From NCBI RefSeq assembly GCF_016908565.1, contig NZ_JAFBED010000004.1, forward strand, positions 339,798-403,797: a stretch of 64,000 bases of DNA, given 5' to 3'. A program made the translations under genes and the position numbers. How positions within the stretch are numbered: position 1 is the stretch's first letter; every line of letters begins with the position of its first letter. Positions 29,959 to 39,072 of the stretch are shown here, piece by piece. Under the pieces are notes generated by a model, which was not told the origin of the DNA, did not search any database, and saw nothing but the letters and a program-made list of their open reading frames with translations. This stretch comes from Sutcliffiella tianshenii. GTDB taxonomy: Bacteria > Bacillota > Bacilli > Bacillales > Bacillaceae_I.

Positions 29959-30286
29959 ATTGTTTCACCCCTTATCATTTCTCTCTATTCTCATCCACCG
30001 GCTGGCTAAGATAAAACAAAGAATAGAAATACCGAACAGGCTATCATCCTGCCCAGCTTCCTTATCCAATAGGAAAAATAAATCAATTTCCATTATTCAA
30101 AACGAATAGTTATGTACTGCATTTTACCACATAATTACCTAACATTTCTAATAATATCTCTTTGGTTATGTATGGATATTTTAGAGGAAGAGTCCGTACT
30201 ATTGTATCCATGATATGAAATAAATAACACAGCGATGGGTGGAAATAAAGGAAAATCTAATCAGAATCTTGTCCAGATGGTACAAA
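29959..30286 (-). other. Intergenic region between tig and clpX
   Basis: Apart from the tig terminator at its right edge, I see only an AT-rich candidate -10 (TGGTAAAAT on the minus strand) and the clpX ribosome site (AAGGGGTG). No small gene or structured RNA is evident. Confidence 0.5.
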
Positions 30287-30313
30287 ACAAGGCACGATCA
30301 AGTCGCGCCTTGT
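30281..30313 (-). terminator. Terminator of tig
   Basis: ACAAGGCGCGA and TCGTGCCTTGT pair over 11 bp (one G-U), followed by TTTG, just after the tig stop codon. Confidence 0.8.
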
Positions 30314-30325
30314 CTCTTATTATTA

Positions 30326-31612
30326 TTATGCAACATCTTTACTGTTTTCTACAAGGAAATCAATTGCTTTTCTGATTTTCAAATCTTCTTTAAGACCTTC
30401 CAAGCTTCCTAATGCTTGCTTGATCTGTTCTACAGGCATATTGTACATGCCAGCCATTTTTTCTACTTCTTCGTTCGCTTCTTCATCTGTAACTTCGATG
30501 TTTTCAGCTTTAGAGATAGCTTCAAGCGTCAAGTTCATTTTCACACGCTTTTCTGCATCTTCTTTCATTTGAGTGCGAAGAGCCTGTTCGTCCTGACCAG
30601 AGAATTGGAAGTAAAGATCCAAAGTCATGCCTTGCATTTGAAGGCGTTGTTCGAATTCTTTAACCATGCGATCAGTTTCTGTATTCACCATAGCTGCCGG
30701 GATTTCAACTTCAGTGTTTGCAGCTGCTTTTTCCACTAGCGTGTCGCGAAGGTGATTGTCAGCTTCTGTCTTTTTAGATTCTTCAAGACGAGCTTTAGTT
30801 TTTGCTTTAAGTTCTTCAAGCGTTTCAACTTCTTCGTCTACATCTTTCGCAAACTCGTCGTCAAGTGCAGGAAGTTCTTTTGTTTTGATTTCGTGAAGCG
30901 TCACTTTGAATACTGCAGGCTTACCAGCAAGCTCTTCAGCATGATACTCTTCAGGGAAAGAAACTTCAACATCTTTCTCTGCTCCAGCAGTCATTCCAAC
31001 CAGTTGCTCTTCGAAACCTGGGATGAACGTGTTAGAACCGATTTCCAAAGAATAGTTCTCCGCTTTTCCACCTTCGAATGCTTCGCCGTTAACGAAACCT
31101 TCAAAGTCCATTACAACTGTATCGCCGTTTTCAACAGCACCTTCTTCTTTTACTACAAGCTCAGCTTGACGCTCTTGAAGGCCTTTTAATTCAGCTTCTA
31201 CATCTTCGTCAGATACGTTTGCATCAAGACGCTCAACTTCTAATCCTTTGTATTCGCCAAGTTTCACTTCAGGCTTCACGATTACTTTGGCAGTGAATAC
31301 CAATTTCTCGTTTTTGCCGATTGTTTCGATATCGATTTCCGGTTGATCTACCGGCTCGATTCCAGTTTCAACCACTGCATTGGAGTATGCAGTCGGAAGA
31401 ATGATATCCAAAGCATCTTGGTATAAAGATTCAACACCAAAGCGTTGTTCGAACATCCCGCGAGGAATCTTCCCTTTACGGAATCCTGGTACGTTTACTT
31501 TTGTTACAACTTTTTTGAATGCAGCGTCTAGCCCTTTGTTAACAGTATCAGCGTCAACTTCAACTGTTAATACGCCTTGATTTCCTTCTAACTTTTCCCA
31601 TTTTGCAGACAT
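30326..31612 (-). CDS. tig: Trigger factor, ribosome-associated chaperone
   Basis: The 428-residue protein binds nascent chains at the ribosome exit. The N-terminal domain contains the ribosome-docking signature GFRKGKIPR (~residues 43-51). The FKBP-type prolyl isomerase domain is ~155-245 ([17 protein letters not shown]). The C-terminal chaperone arms follow. A GGAGGG site precedes the ATG. Confidence 0.97.
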   Translation of the reverse strand: MSAKWEKLEGNQGVLTVEVDADTVNKGLDAAFKKVVTKVNVPGFRKGKIPRGMFEQRFGVESLYQDALDIILPTAYSNAVVETGIEPVDQPEIDIETIGKNEKLVFTAKVIVKPEVKLGEYKGLEVERLDANVSDEDVEAELKGLQERQAELVVKEEGAVENGDTVVMDFEGFVNGEAFEGGKAENYSLEIGSNTFIPGFEEQLVGMTAGAEKDVEVSFPEEYHAEELAGKPAVFKVTLHEIKTKELPALDDEFAKDVDEEVETLEELKAKTKARLEESKKTEADNHLRDTLVEKAAANTEVEIPAAMVNTETDRMVKEFEQRLQMQGMTLDLYFQFSGQDEQALRTQMKEDAEKRVKMNLTLEAISKAENIEVTDEEANEEVEKMAGMYNMPVEQIKQALGSLEGLKEDLKIRKAIDFLVENSKDVA

Positions 31613-31801
31613 GATTTTCCCTCCAACATCTATTTTCGAAAAAGATAATGGTCATCTAACAAGCATTATCCAATCGGTTTAACCACACATGTTAATGCGG
31701 TTGTCTGTTAATAAAATTTACTGCATGCACATTCCTGATAACCCCAATCAACTTGGGGAAATCTAGAAACCTATATGGTATATACAGTTTACAACCCTTA
31801 C

Positions 31802-31829
31802 ATTATAACATAACCTGCAATGAGTTCAA
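31802..31829 (-). promoter_or_regulatory. Promoter of tig
   Basis: TTGAAC and an extended -10 (TGtTATAAT) are separated by 16 bp. A small hairpin (CCCCAA...TTGGGG) follows in the leader at 31755-31772. Confidence 0.65.
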
Positions 31830-31838
31830 CAGATACCA

Positions 31839-32861
31839 TTATAAATGTAAAAATGAAAAATCTTCAAGCTTTCTAATCTGACTGATGATATCCTTCATTT
31901 CGATTGCTGATAAATGATACATAGCCAATAATTCTTCCTCATCTGAATGGATCATGTATAATTCATTCCCTACTTGATGCAATCCAGCAGCCCATTTTTC
32001 CGGGGAGGCTGGATTGAATGGAATTGGGAACTGTACCGTATGTATCCTGACGAGCAATTCTTTAAGGCTTTCAAAAAGGATCGGATTTTCACAGTTCACT
32101 GTATCTTCCAATACAAGTATCACATCGTTCAGAAACGGATCTTCCTCACCAGATGGCAGATCCTTCGGTACGACCGTTGCTGCCTCGCCAAGCTTATGTA
32201 AGGTTATTTCACTATCCACACCTTGTTCCTTCAGCATATGCAGGAGAAATGTCTTCAACACTGGATGCTTCCCCTCATCCTGAAGAAAAGCTTCAATTTC
32301 AGGGAGGTAGGGGCGGATATGCATGTTTTTTAATTGCTGAATGATTTCGTATTGTTTTTGCAGGGACCCATTATGCAATTGTTCAATCGGAAATGCATGA
32401 TGATCTTCCTCCTGCACTTCAGCCATTGACTCGCCAGCGCCATCCTGCCCCGGGAGCATTTTTCTGGCAAACTCCAATAGCTGATAAAAATTCTGTGCAT
32501 ACTGGGACGGGATCTTATCTTCCTCCAGGATCGCCTCGATTGTATTCTTCACTTCACCATACTCTTTCAGCTGTATCAGGATCGTGATATAGATCTGGAG
32601 GATGTGAAAGTAATCGCCGATGTCTTCCCTCAGCATTTTCTTGCATCGGTTCTTCGCCTCTGCCAGCTGTCCGAGCTCCATATAACAGACTATCATACCA
32701 AGCTCGACTTCCGCATAGGCGTATTCGTTTTCCCTTGCTTGTTCGAACAGCGCAAGCGCCTCGGAAAATTTCTTTTCCTTCATTGTGTTCATTGCTTTTT
32801 CCAATAATCGTTGTTTAAGGTTCGGAAACTCAACAACTTTTTTTCTCTGTTTATTTTTCAT
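31839..32861 (-). CDS. ysoA: TPR-repeat protein YsoA
   Basis: The 340-residue protein has two to three tetratricopeptide-like helices in its first ~130 residues (KFSEALALFEQARENEYAYA, AEAKNRCKKML). A longer acidic helical C-terminus follows. The position between tRNA-Arg and tig is that of ysoA in B. subtilis. TPR domains mediate protein contacts; the partner is unknown. Confidence 0.85.
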   Translation of the reverse strand: MKNKQRKKVVEFPNLKQRLLEKAMNTMKEKKFSEALALFEQARENEYAYAEVELGMIVCYMELGQLAEAKNRCKKMLREDIGDYFHILQIYITILIQLKEYGEVKNTIEAILEEDKIPSQYAQNFYQLLEFARKMLPGQDGAGESMAEVQEEDHHAFPIEQLHNGSLQKQYEIIQQLKNMHIRPYLPEIEAFLQDEGKHPVLKTFLLHMLKEQGVDSEITLHKLGEAATVVPKDLPSGEEDPFLNDVILVLEDTVNCENPILFESLKELLVRIHTVQFPIPFNPASPEKWAAGLHQVGNELYMIHSDEEELLAMYHLSAIEMKDIISQIRKLEDFSFLHL

Positions 32862-32960
32862 ATGTATTTTCCATCCTATTTTTTTGTGGAAATATTTGAA
32901 ACAAGTGTATCAATGTTTAGTATGGAGTACAAGCGATATAAGAAGAGCGGTCCTTAGAAT

Positions 32961-33027
32961 AAAAAAACACCATATACAATTTTATCAACACTCAAAAGGT
33001 AAGTGCTCATAAAAACGTATATGGTGC
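32961..33027 (-). terminator. Terminator after tRNA-Arg
   Basis: GCACCATATAC and GTATATGGTGT form an 11-bp outer stem that encloses a smaller hairpin, followed by seven T residues on the minus strand. Confidence 0.7.
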
Positions 33028-33038
33028 TTTAGGTAAAA

Positions 33039-33115
33039 TGGCGTCCCAGGAGGGATTCGAACCCCCGACACACGGCTTAGAAGGCCGTTGCTCTATCCTG
33101 CTGAGCTACTGGGAC
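33039..33115 (-). tRNA. tRNA-Arg (anticodon TCT)
   Basis: A complete cloverleaf of 77 nt with encoded CCA is present on the minus strand. The acceptor stem is GTCCCAG, the anticodon loop TTCTAAG and the T-arm GGGTTCGAATCCC. It reads AGA/AGG arginine codons. It is transcribed with an upstream 27-nt copy of its own 5' end. Confidence 0.98.
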
Positions 33116-33226
33116 AAAATTTAAGTGGAACTTACTTTTCAAGTTGTCGTCCCGATTTTTCGGGGAGATAATTCAGGATGCTAAAAATCGGTACGCTGTA
33201 GTGTTTCAAGGAAGCATATTCGATCG

Positions 33227-33253
33227 TGCTCTATCCTGCTGAGCTACTGGGAC
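33227..33253 (-). pseudogene. 27-nt duplicate of the 5' end of tRNA-Arg
   Basis: Positions 33253 to 33227 are identical to the first 27 nt of tRNA-Arg (acceptor 5' strand and D-arm up to AGAGCA). The sequence then diverges completely and has no anticodon or T-arm, so it cannot be a tRNA. It lies 111 nt before the real tRNA and directly downstream of the promoter, so it is part of the same transcript. It may be a scar of an integration or of a partial tandem duplication. Confidence 0.9.
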
Positions 33254-33303
33254 ATGTTAATGTCACAAGAAATATTTACTAATTATCATCAGCGACAAGA
33301 TTT

Positions 33304-33332
33304 ATTATATGAGATAGGGAATCTAAAGTCAA
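33304..33332 (-). promoter_or_regulatory. Strong sigma-A promoter of the tRNA-Arg transcript
   Basis: TTGACT and TATAAT are separated by exactly 17 bp. The predicted start is near 33297, about 45 nt before the truncated tRNA copy. Confidence 0.85.
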
Positions 33333-33370
33333 CACTTTTTCAAAAACTTTTCTCATATAACTTTTATAGA

Positions 33371-33404
33371 GAAAAAAGAGAGAGAAGTGACCCTCCCCTC
33401 TCTA
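33371..33404 (-). terminator. Terminator of the rph-rdgB-ysnB group
   Basis: On the minus strand a purine-rich arm (GTAGAGAG) pairs with CTCTCTC and is followed by TTTTTT, overlapping the ysnB stop. Confidence 0.6.
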
Positions 33405-33905
33405 CTTGTTGAAGGTATGAGAGGATAACCTCTCTCCCTTTTCATTATAGTAGTGTACGAAAAAGTCCAAATTTGTTTCTTCTATTATAGCATAGGTTTT
33501 ATGCCGTGTCATACGTGGCAAGCTGATGCTGCCAGGGTTCACAAAGAGGATCCCTCCCGTATATTCCGCTCCTGCGATATGGGAATGGCCGAAGCAGACG
33601 ATATTCGCCTCCTCCTCTTGTGCTACATACTTGATGGGCATCAAGGACGATTTAACCTGATGAAGGTGACCATGAGTGATAAAGAAGCGATTGTCGTTTA
33701 CTTCTTTGATTAATTGCAACGGATAATCACTATCGAAGTCACAATTACCCCTCACGCCGTCAAACCCTTCCATCTCCTTACTATTGAACGGCAATTCCGA
33801 ATCCCCACAATGAATGAAATGCTCCACATCATCTTGATGCCGTGCCTTCAGTTGCTCCAGGACATCCGTTTGTCCATGGTTGTCACTGACAACTAATACT
33901 TTCAT
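33402..33905 (-). CDS. ysnB: YsnB/YfcE-family metallophosphoesterase
   Basis: The 167-residue enzyme has the calcineurin-like metal-binding motifs DNHGQ (~8), HCGDSE, GNCD, THGH and FGHSHIA. These are intact, so phosphodiesterase activity is expected; the physiological substrate is unknown. It lies 12 nt after rdgB in an apparent rph-rdgB-ysnB operon. Confidence 0.93.
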   Translation of the reverse strand: MKVLVVSDNHGQTDVLEQLKARHQDDVEHFIHCGDSELPFNSKEMEGFDGVRGNCDFDSDYPLQLIKEVNDNRFFITHGHLHQVKSSLMPIKYVAQEEEANIVCFGHSHIAGAEYTGGILFVNPGSISLPRMTRHKTYAIIEETNLDFFVHYYNEKGERLSSHTFNK

Positions 33906-33917
33906 CCTCTCTCACTC

Positions 33918-34520
33918 CTAATTTGTGAGAAATAGTTCATCCCACTGTTTGGTTAAAAGCTTGATGGCATTACCTCTGTGGCTGATTTCACTTTTTTCTT
34001 CTTTTGTGAGCTGTGCCATCGTCAACCCCTTTTCTTCAACAAAGAAAACCGGATCATACCCGAATCCATTTTCACCAATCGGCTGATGAGCGATCCTACC
34101 TTCACAGGTACCACGGACAGTATGTTTCTTACCTGAAGGCTGCACGACTGCCAGAACACATACGAATCTTGCCGTTCTTTTTTCATCTGGTACATTTTCA
34201 AGCTTCGTTAACACCTTCAGATAATTTTCCCTGTCATTTTTATCAGTACCCGCGTAACGCGCAGAATACACCCCCGGTTCTCCATTCAGGGCATCCACTT
34301 CCAGTCCGGAATCATCGGCAAGAACGGTCTTGCCAAGGTGTTCCGCTAAGGCAGATGCCTTCAAAAGGGCATTTTCTTCAAAGGTTGTCCCTGTCTCTTC
34401 CACTTCGGAGACTTCCGGGAAATCAGCCAATGATTTAACCTTTATTCCCTTTGGTTCGAAGATTGTCTGGAACTCTTTTACTTTTCCCGGATTGTTCGTG
34501 GCAATGATAATCTCTTGCAT
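33918..34520 (-). CDS. rdgB: XTP/dITP pyrophosphatase (RdgB/HAM1)
   Basis: The 200-residue enzyme removes non-canonical purine triphosphates. Motifs are ATNNPGKVKEF at the N-terminus, LADDSGLEVDAL in the middle, and GYDPVF with the terminal SHRGNA. A GTG at 34526 is in frame but overlaps the rph stop. The ATG at 34520, two bases after that stop and eight from AAAGGA, is the likely start. Confidence 0.95.
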   Translation of the reverse strand: MQEIIIATNNPGKVKEFQTIFEPKGIKVKSLADFPEVSEVEETGTTFEENALLKASALAEHLGKTVLADDSGLEVDALNGEPGVYSARYAGTDKNDRENYLKVLTKLENVPDEKRTARFVCVLAVVQPSGKKHTVRGTCEGRIAHQPIGENGFGYDPVFFVEEKGLTMAQLTKEEKSEISHRGNAIKLLTKQWDELFLTN

Positions 34521-34522
34521 GG

Positions 34523-35290
34523 TCACAGTCCTTTCACTTCCTCTTTCGTTTTACCTATATGATCCGCAATTGCACCAAGGGCCTGTTTTTGGCATTCCAC
34601 CAGCTGCAGCATCCCTTCTTCTGCAAGGTCCAAAAGCTCATTAAGCTGTTTTCTGGAAAAAGTGGCTTCCTCTCCAGTTCCCTGAAGCTCCACAAAATCC
34701 AAAGATCCCGTCATGACGACATTCATATCCACTTCCGCTTTTGAATCTTCTATGTAATTCAAGTCTAGGATGGGACCCTCCTGTGCATCGATCCCTACCG
34801 ATGTAGCTGCAAGGTAATCCGTGATTGGCAAGGCTTTGATTTTTTTTGCTTCCACAAGTTTCTGAAAAGCGAGAACCATCGCCACAAAGGCACCTGTAAT
34901 CGATGCAGTTCTTGTTCCACCGTCAGCTTGAATCACGTCGCAATCAATCCAGATCGTCTTTTCACCAAGCTTCTCCAAATCGACCACTGAACGCAGCGCC
35001 CTTCCGATCAGGCGCTGAATTTCCATTGTACGGCCTGACACTTTCCCTTTTGTGGATTCCCTCATGGTTCTTTTTTCTGTCGCTCTAGGCAGCATGGAAT
35101 ATTCGGCGGTTATCCAACCTTTCCCTTGCCCTCGCATGAACGGCGGTACTCGATCTTCGACGGTAGCTGTACAGATTACCTTCGTTTCCCCGACAGTTAT
35201 CAGCACAGATCCCTCAGGATGGGTTATGTAATTGGGGATAATTTCGATTTTTCTTAGTTCATTATTTTCTCTTCCATCAACTCTCGGCAT
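34523..35290 (-). CDS. rph: Ribonuclease PH
   Basis: This phosphorolytic 3'-5' exoribonuclease trims tRNA 3' ends. The start ATG at 35290 gives [13 protein letters not shown], matching the family N-terminus, and is eight bases from AAGGAG. A longer frame from 35353 adds 21 residues without support. Motifs include [10 protein letters not shown] and [21 protein letters not shown]. The length is 255 residues. Confidence 0.95.
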   Translation of the reverse strand: MPRVDGRENNELRKIEIIPNYITHPEGSVLITVGETKVICTATVEDRVPPFMRGQGKGWITAEYSMLPRATEKRTMRESTKGKVSGRTMEIQRLIGRALRSVVDLEKLGEKTIWIDCDVIQADGGTRTASITGAFVAMVLAFQKLVEAKKIKALPITDYLAATSVGIDAQEGPILDLNYIEDSKAEVDMNVVMTGSLDFVELQGTGEEATFSRKQLNELLDLAEEGMLQLVECQKQALGAIADHIGKTKEEVKGL

Positions 35291-35368
35291 ATTCTTAACT
35301 CCTTTTCTTATTGTAGGCTGCATGATAAAAAGGCTAACAGCAAGAGTGTACAATCTTGATTCAATAGG

Positions 35369-35393
35369 AAAAAGAGGCAGTTACCCACCTCTT
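35369..35393 (-). terminator. Hairpin between gerM and rph
   Basis: AAGAGG pairs with CCTCTT across a 10-nt loop and is followed by TTTCC on the minus strand; a moderate terminator. Confidence 0.55.
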
Positions 35394-35428
35394 CACATGT
35401 CCTACATTAGTATATCAAATATCAGAGA

Positions 35429-36520
35429 TTAAAACCTGCCTGTATTCACATTTTCAGGTCGGGCAACAGGCTCGGATACATTCGTGCCATCTGTAGCCAT
35501 CAAGCCGCCTTCCCCATTTACTGTGATGGAAATGGTCTCTACCCCGGCCTGCTCGGTTAAAGTAAGTACGAGGGAATCTACAACCGCCCTGGATACAACC
35601 TTTTCCTCAAGCCCGAGGATATCTTCATTGAAATCAAGTGTCAGGTTGCCATTGGCATATTGGGGTTCGGATAAAAGCTTGATTTCATTGTTCAATTCCT
35701 TTGTCAGGCCTGAATTATAGGAAGGACCGGCAACCAAGGCATTGACAATGGCAGCGTAATCGTTTGATTCTTTCATCGCCAGACGCTTTGTGACAGGAAC
35801 ATAGTACGGATCTCCTTCATTGTTATCTGCGACAAAATAGAGGGTTACCGCACGGGTATTTCTAATATCGACAGTTTCAGAAGTATCAAGATTGATACCG
35901 TTGGACCTGCTTACGCCTTTTCCAATCGGTGTCTTATTCACTGGCATCACTTCCTGATTATGCCCGTTGACTTGAATTTGCACCCTTTTCACATTAGGGA
36001 ATTGCGTCAATGTCCAGGTGATGGATTCAAGGATTTTCTTTTCATCATTCGGATCATATTCAATGAACTCATTGGAGAAGTCAGCAACAATTGTTCCATC
36101 CTCCTTCAGGTTCACATCCACTTCTGTACCTGCCGGAAGGACCGCACGGAATCCATTAGGCAGCAAATCCTCTATAGGCCCGCCCTGCACCAGATGTTCC
36201 AGGGCTTGTTTTGCCGTACCTTCCGTCTTTGGCAAATCAAATGTTTGTGAAACAACATAGCCGTTGCTGTCGATTAAGTATAATTCCCTTTTGGTTGTTT
36301 CCGTTGCAGCTTCATCCTCACCATCAGTTGCTGTTCCCTCTGTTTCGGTTCCTTCTGTTTCTTCAGTTACATCCCCTGCATCATCCACATAGCTGACATC
36401 CTTTGGAATATCTGCTTCAGGTGCCGCCTGCTCATCTCCTCCGAACAATCCACATCCAGACAATAATACTGATGATGCAAGAACAGCTGCAGCAGTCATT
36501 TTCACTTTTTTATTAGACAT
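35429..36520 (-). CDS. gerM: Spore germination/sporulation lipoprotein GerM
   Basis: The 363-residue protein starts at the ATG at 36520, six bases from AGGAGGG. A frame from 36553 has no ribosome site. A lipoprotein signal ends in LLSGC (~residue 24). An acidic Thr/Glu-rich linker follows, then two GerMN domains (~95-215 and ~225-350). GerM acts at the outer forespore membrane in peptidoglycan and engulfment steps. A sigma-E-like promoter precedes it. Confidence 0.94.
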   Translation of the reverse strand: MSNKKVKMTAAAVLASSVLLSGCGLFGGDEQAAPEADIPKDVSYVDDAGDVTEETEGTETEGTATDGEDEAATETTKRELYLIDSNGYVVSQTFDLPKTEGTAKQALEHLVQGGPIEDLLPNGFRAVLPAGTEVDVNLKEDGTIVADFSNEFIEYDPNDEKKILESITWTLTQFPNVKRVQIQVNGHNQEVMPVNKTPIGKGVSRSNGINLDTSETVDIRNTRAVTLYFVADNNEGDPYYVPVTKRLAMKESNDYAAIVNALVAGPSYNSGLTKELNNEIKLLSEPQYANGNLTLDFNEDILGLEEKVVSRAVVDSLVLTLTEQAGVETISITVNGEGGLMATDGTNVSEPVARPENVNTGRF

Positions 36521-36550
36521 AGGTTTCCCTCCTAAGACGGTTTGTACTAA

Positions 36551-36579
36551 CATGTATACGAGCCCTATGCTAAAAATAG
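36551..36579 (-). promoter_or_regulatory. Sigma-E-like promoter of gerM
   Basis: CTATTTT, 14 bp, TATACATG. Each element is one mismatch from the sigma-E consensus, and gerM is sigma-E dependent in B. subtilis. Confidence 0.5.
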
Positions 36580-36605
36580 ACCGGATGGAAAAAGAATTTG
36601 TGCAA

Positions 36606-36636
36606 AAAGAAAAACTCCTTCCGTGTTGGAAGGAGT
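36606..36636 (-). terminator. Terminator of racE
   Basis: ACTCCTTCC and GGAAGGAGT form a perfect 9-bp stem followed by a T-rich run, after the racE stop. Confidence 0.9.
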
Positions 36637-36652
36637 CTCTTCTTTTTAGTCC

Positions 36653-37462
36653 CTATATCGATATTGGCTCCAAAACAATCGTTTTTACGTTCTTAACCCT
36701 CTGTCCGAACAGCTTGGATGCGATTTTTTCAAAAAGCTCCCTGGAACCTGTTGTATAGAATACGTGCTCGTCCTTGGAGCTTTTTTGGTTCAGGAGTTTC
36801 TTGAAGTTCAGGATCGTACTGACTTCCCGTGCCGTCTCGTCACCGGAGCAGATCAGTTGGACATCCTGCCCCATCACTTCCTGAATGGCCGGACGCAGCA
36901 ATGGGTAATGCGTGCATCCAAGGATCAGTGTATCCATGTCCATCCCCTGGAAAGGAATAAGAGTATCCCGGACAATGTCTATGGCTGTAGCACCATCGAA
37001 CTCTCCGCTTTCCACCAATGGTACAAAGTTCGGACATGCCAGACTGTCGACCGTGACATCATTGTTGATGGATTTCAATGCGGTTTCGTATGCACCGCTG
37101 TTTACAATGCCTATCGTTCCTATTACACCAACGTGGTTGTTGGAAGTCACTTTCAACGCGGTCCTGGCACCTGGGTCCACTACACCTATGACAGGGATAT
37201 CCAACTGTTCCCTGATTTCCTCCAATACCACAGCTGTTGCCGTATTGCAGGCGATCACGAGCATTTTGATATCATGCAACAGCAGAAATCTTGTCATTTC
37301 CCAAGTGAATCTGCGGACTTCTTCTGCTGGTCTTGGTCCATATGGACACCGGGCCGTGTCTCCCAGATAGATTATTCTCTCTTTTGGAAGCTGTCGCATG
37401 ATTTCCTTCGCAACAGTCAATCCACCAACCCCTGAATCAATAACACCAATTGGTCTTTGCAA
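36653..37462 (-). CDS. racE: Glutamate racemase
   Basis: The 269-residue enzyme makes D-glutamate for peptidoglycan (and for poly-gamma-glutamate where present). Both catalytic cysteines are visible, in [11 protein letters not shown] (~72) and [11 protein letters not shown] (~184). The N-terminal [10 protein letters not shown] motif is intact. It lies ten bases after ysmB, suggesting co-transcription with that regulator gene. Confidence 0.96.
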   Translation of the reverse strand: MQRPIGVIDSGVGGLTVAKEIMRQLPKERIIYLGDTARCPYGPRPAEEVRRFTWEMTRFLLLHDIKMLVIACNTATAVVLEEIREQLDIPVIGVVDPGARTALKVTSNNHVGVIGTIGIVNSGAYETALKSINNDVTVDSLACPNFVPLVESGEFDGATAIDIVRDTLIPFQGMDMDTLILGCTHYPLLRPAIQEVMGQDVQLICSGDETAREVSTILNFKKLLNQKSSKDEHVFYTTGSRELFEKIASKLFGQRVKNVKTIVLEPISI

Positions 37463-37471
37463 CTAAATCCC

Positions 37472-37924
37472 TCATTCTTTCATTTCTAGATGTAATCGTG
37501 CTAAACACTTTTCTAACATGAAAATCTCATCTTGTGAATAGTTCTTTAGGATGTTTCGCAAATATTCCTGTCTCTTATGCACTACTTCTTCAATGATGCG
37601 TGCGCCTTCTTCCAACAGATGGATACGTACTACACGGCGGTCGTTGGGATCTTTTACACGCTGAACAAGTTCATTTTTTTCCATGCGATCAACCAGGTCC
37701 GTTGTGGTGCTGCAAGCGAGGTACATCTTTGTGGAAAGTTCCCCGATTGTCATATCCCCGCCTTCCATCAACCATTGCAAAGCAACGAATTGTGGAGGTG
37801 TAATCGTATAATTGCTAAGGATTTCGCGACCTTTCTGCTTAACCAGTGTCGCTATGTATCTTAATGATTTTTCAATATCCGCTACCAATTGATCTTCTGA
37901 TACTAACTCATTTTGTTTAGTCAT
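37472..37924 (-). CDS. ysmB: MarR-family transcriptional regulator YsmB
   Basis: The 150-residue protein has a winged-helix MarR domain. The recognition helix region is MTIGELSTKMYLACSTTTDLVDRMEKN and the wing is RVKDPNDRRVVRIHL. It is conserved next to racE in Bacilli. Its ligand and targets are not known from sequence. Confidence 0.92.
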   Translation of the reverse strand: MTKQNELVSEDQLVADIEKSLRYIATLVKQKGREILSNYTITPPQFVALQWLMEGGDMTIGELSTKMYLACSTTTDLVDRMEKNELVQRVKDPNDRRVVRIHLLEEGARIIEEVVHKRQEYLRNILKNYSQDEIFMLEKCLARLHLEMKE

Positions 37925-38100
37925 TCCCGACCCTCTTTCTACAAATATGTCTTTTTATCTATATTCTGTCATTACTTGCGAAGTTGTTAGTGATACGAAA
38001 TGTAATGCTCTCCTTACCATTCTCTTATGTTTTACGCCAAAAAGCAAGAAGTAACAGCTAATAAACATAGGAGAACCAATCGTAATACTTGGGTTTGAAT

Positions 38101-38147
38101 AAAATAACCGACTATCTTACTTAACAAATTTGTTAACAGATAGCCGG
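38101..38147 (-). terminator. Terminator of gerE
   Basis: CCGGCTATCT and AGATAGTCGG form the outer stem, followed by TTATTTT. The loop contains a perfect 16-bp palindrome, TTAACAAATTTGTTAA. Confidence 0.8.
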
Positions 38148-38154
38148 CAGATTA

Positions 38155-38379
38155 TTAAAGCTCTAACTCTCCCATGCGAAGAAGCTCGACAACTGCTTGG
38201 GACCGCCCCTTGACTCCCAGCTTTTGCATAGCGTTTGAAATGTGGTTCCGAACTGTTTTCTCACTGATAAACAACTCACCAGCAATCTCTTTTGTTGTTT
38301 TATCTTGAACTAACAGCTCAAATACTTCTCTTTCTCTTTTGGTAAGCAATGGCTTTGGTTGAAACTCTTTCTCCTTCAA
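38155..38379 (-). CDS. gerE: Late mother-cell transcription factor GerE
   Basis: The 74-residue protein is a single LuxR-type helix-turn-helix ([32 protein letters not shown]). It governs late coat genes under sigma-K in Bacilli. The length equals that of B. subtilis GerE. The start codon is TTG at 38379, ten bases from AAGGAGG. A sigma-K promoter lies upstream. Confidence 0.97.
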   Translation of the reverse strand: MKEKEFQPKPLLTKREREVFELLVQDKTTKEIAGELFISEKTVRNHISNAMQKLGVKGRSQAVVELLRMGELEL

Positions 38380-38443
38380 TAATTGTAACCCTCCTTGCCT
38401 TAGCCAGAGCTGAACTAGCGGATGGGTGTATATTTAGTCATGG

Positions 38444-38472
38444 TATAATATGTTAACAGGCAGGATGGAGTT
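38444..38472 (-). promoter_or_regulatory. Sigma-K promoter of gerE
   Basis: The minus strand reads AACT, 16 bp, CATATTATA. This fits the sigma-K consensus (mACm-N16-CATAnnnTA) at every defined position. Confidence 0.8.
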
Positions 38473-38516
38473 ACATCTAAATATGCAGTTTTTCTTCAGA
38501 AAGAGAAAAAAAGGCG

Positions 38517-38981
38517 TTAATTTTTTATTGAAAGCGGAGAAAGGAACAAACTGCGCTGTTCCTCGCTCCAAGCTTCCCCTTTTCCTGTATGCTTGTTAAG
38601 TTGGACCATTCGCCCCCTCCCAACAAAGCAAGGTTCACCATTCTCCCGCTTTCCGAGGTAATGCAAGTCCACAGAGGACGTCCCCAGTTCATTCGCTTTC
38701 ACACAGATTTCCAGCTTTTCACCGAAATACACCTGCTTCAGAAAATCGCATTGCAGATCTGCCACTACTGGAATGGTGCTGCTGGAAGCTCTTGTCCAAT
38801 CCTGCATGAATCCCAAGGCTTTAAAGAACTCTATTCTTGATTCTTCAAAATAAACGAAGGGAACTGTGTTGTTCATGTGACCGAACATATCGGTTTCCGA
38901 GAAGCGGACAGTCACCTGATGACTGAATGAGAATTCATTCATCCAATTTTGCATATCGCTTATATAAGCTGTATTTTTCAT
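38517..38981 (-). CDS. ysmA: 4-hydroxybenzoyl-CoA thioesterase-like protein YsmA
   Basis: The 154-residue hot-dog-fold protein has the acyl-CoA thioesterase signature VRFSETDMFGHMNNTVPFVYFEE with the expected Asp. The ATG at 38981 has GTGAGG eight bases away; a frame from 39023 lacks a site. It is the conserved neighbour between gerE and sdhB. The substrate is unknown. Confidence 0.9.
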   Translation of the reverse strand: MKNTAYISDMQNWMNEFSFSHQVTVRFSETDMFGHMNNTVPFVYFEESRIEFFKALGFMQDWTRASSSTIPVVADLQCDFLKQVYFGEKLEICVKANELGTSSVDLHYLGKRENGEPCFVGRGRMVQLNKHTGKGEAWSEEQRSLFLSPLSIKN

Positions 38982-39029
38982 CTCTGATACCTCACTTATT
39001 TTCAATATCTTCTGACAAATCATTTGTTT

Positions 39030-39063
39030 GTAAAAAAACGCCCCTTAACAAGAAAGAGGCGTT
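39030..39063 (-). terminator. Terminator of sdhCAB
   Basis: AACGCC...CTT and AAG.GGCGTT form a stem followed by seven T residues, ten bases after the sdhB stop. Confidence 0.88.
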
Positions 39064-39072
39064 CATTTTTAT

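Noticed and set aside
33227-33253. Second tRNA gene
   Set aside because: Only the first 27 nt match; anticodon arm, T-arm and 3' acceptor strand are absent.
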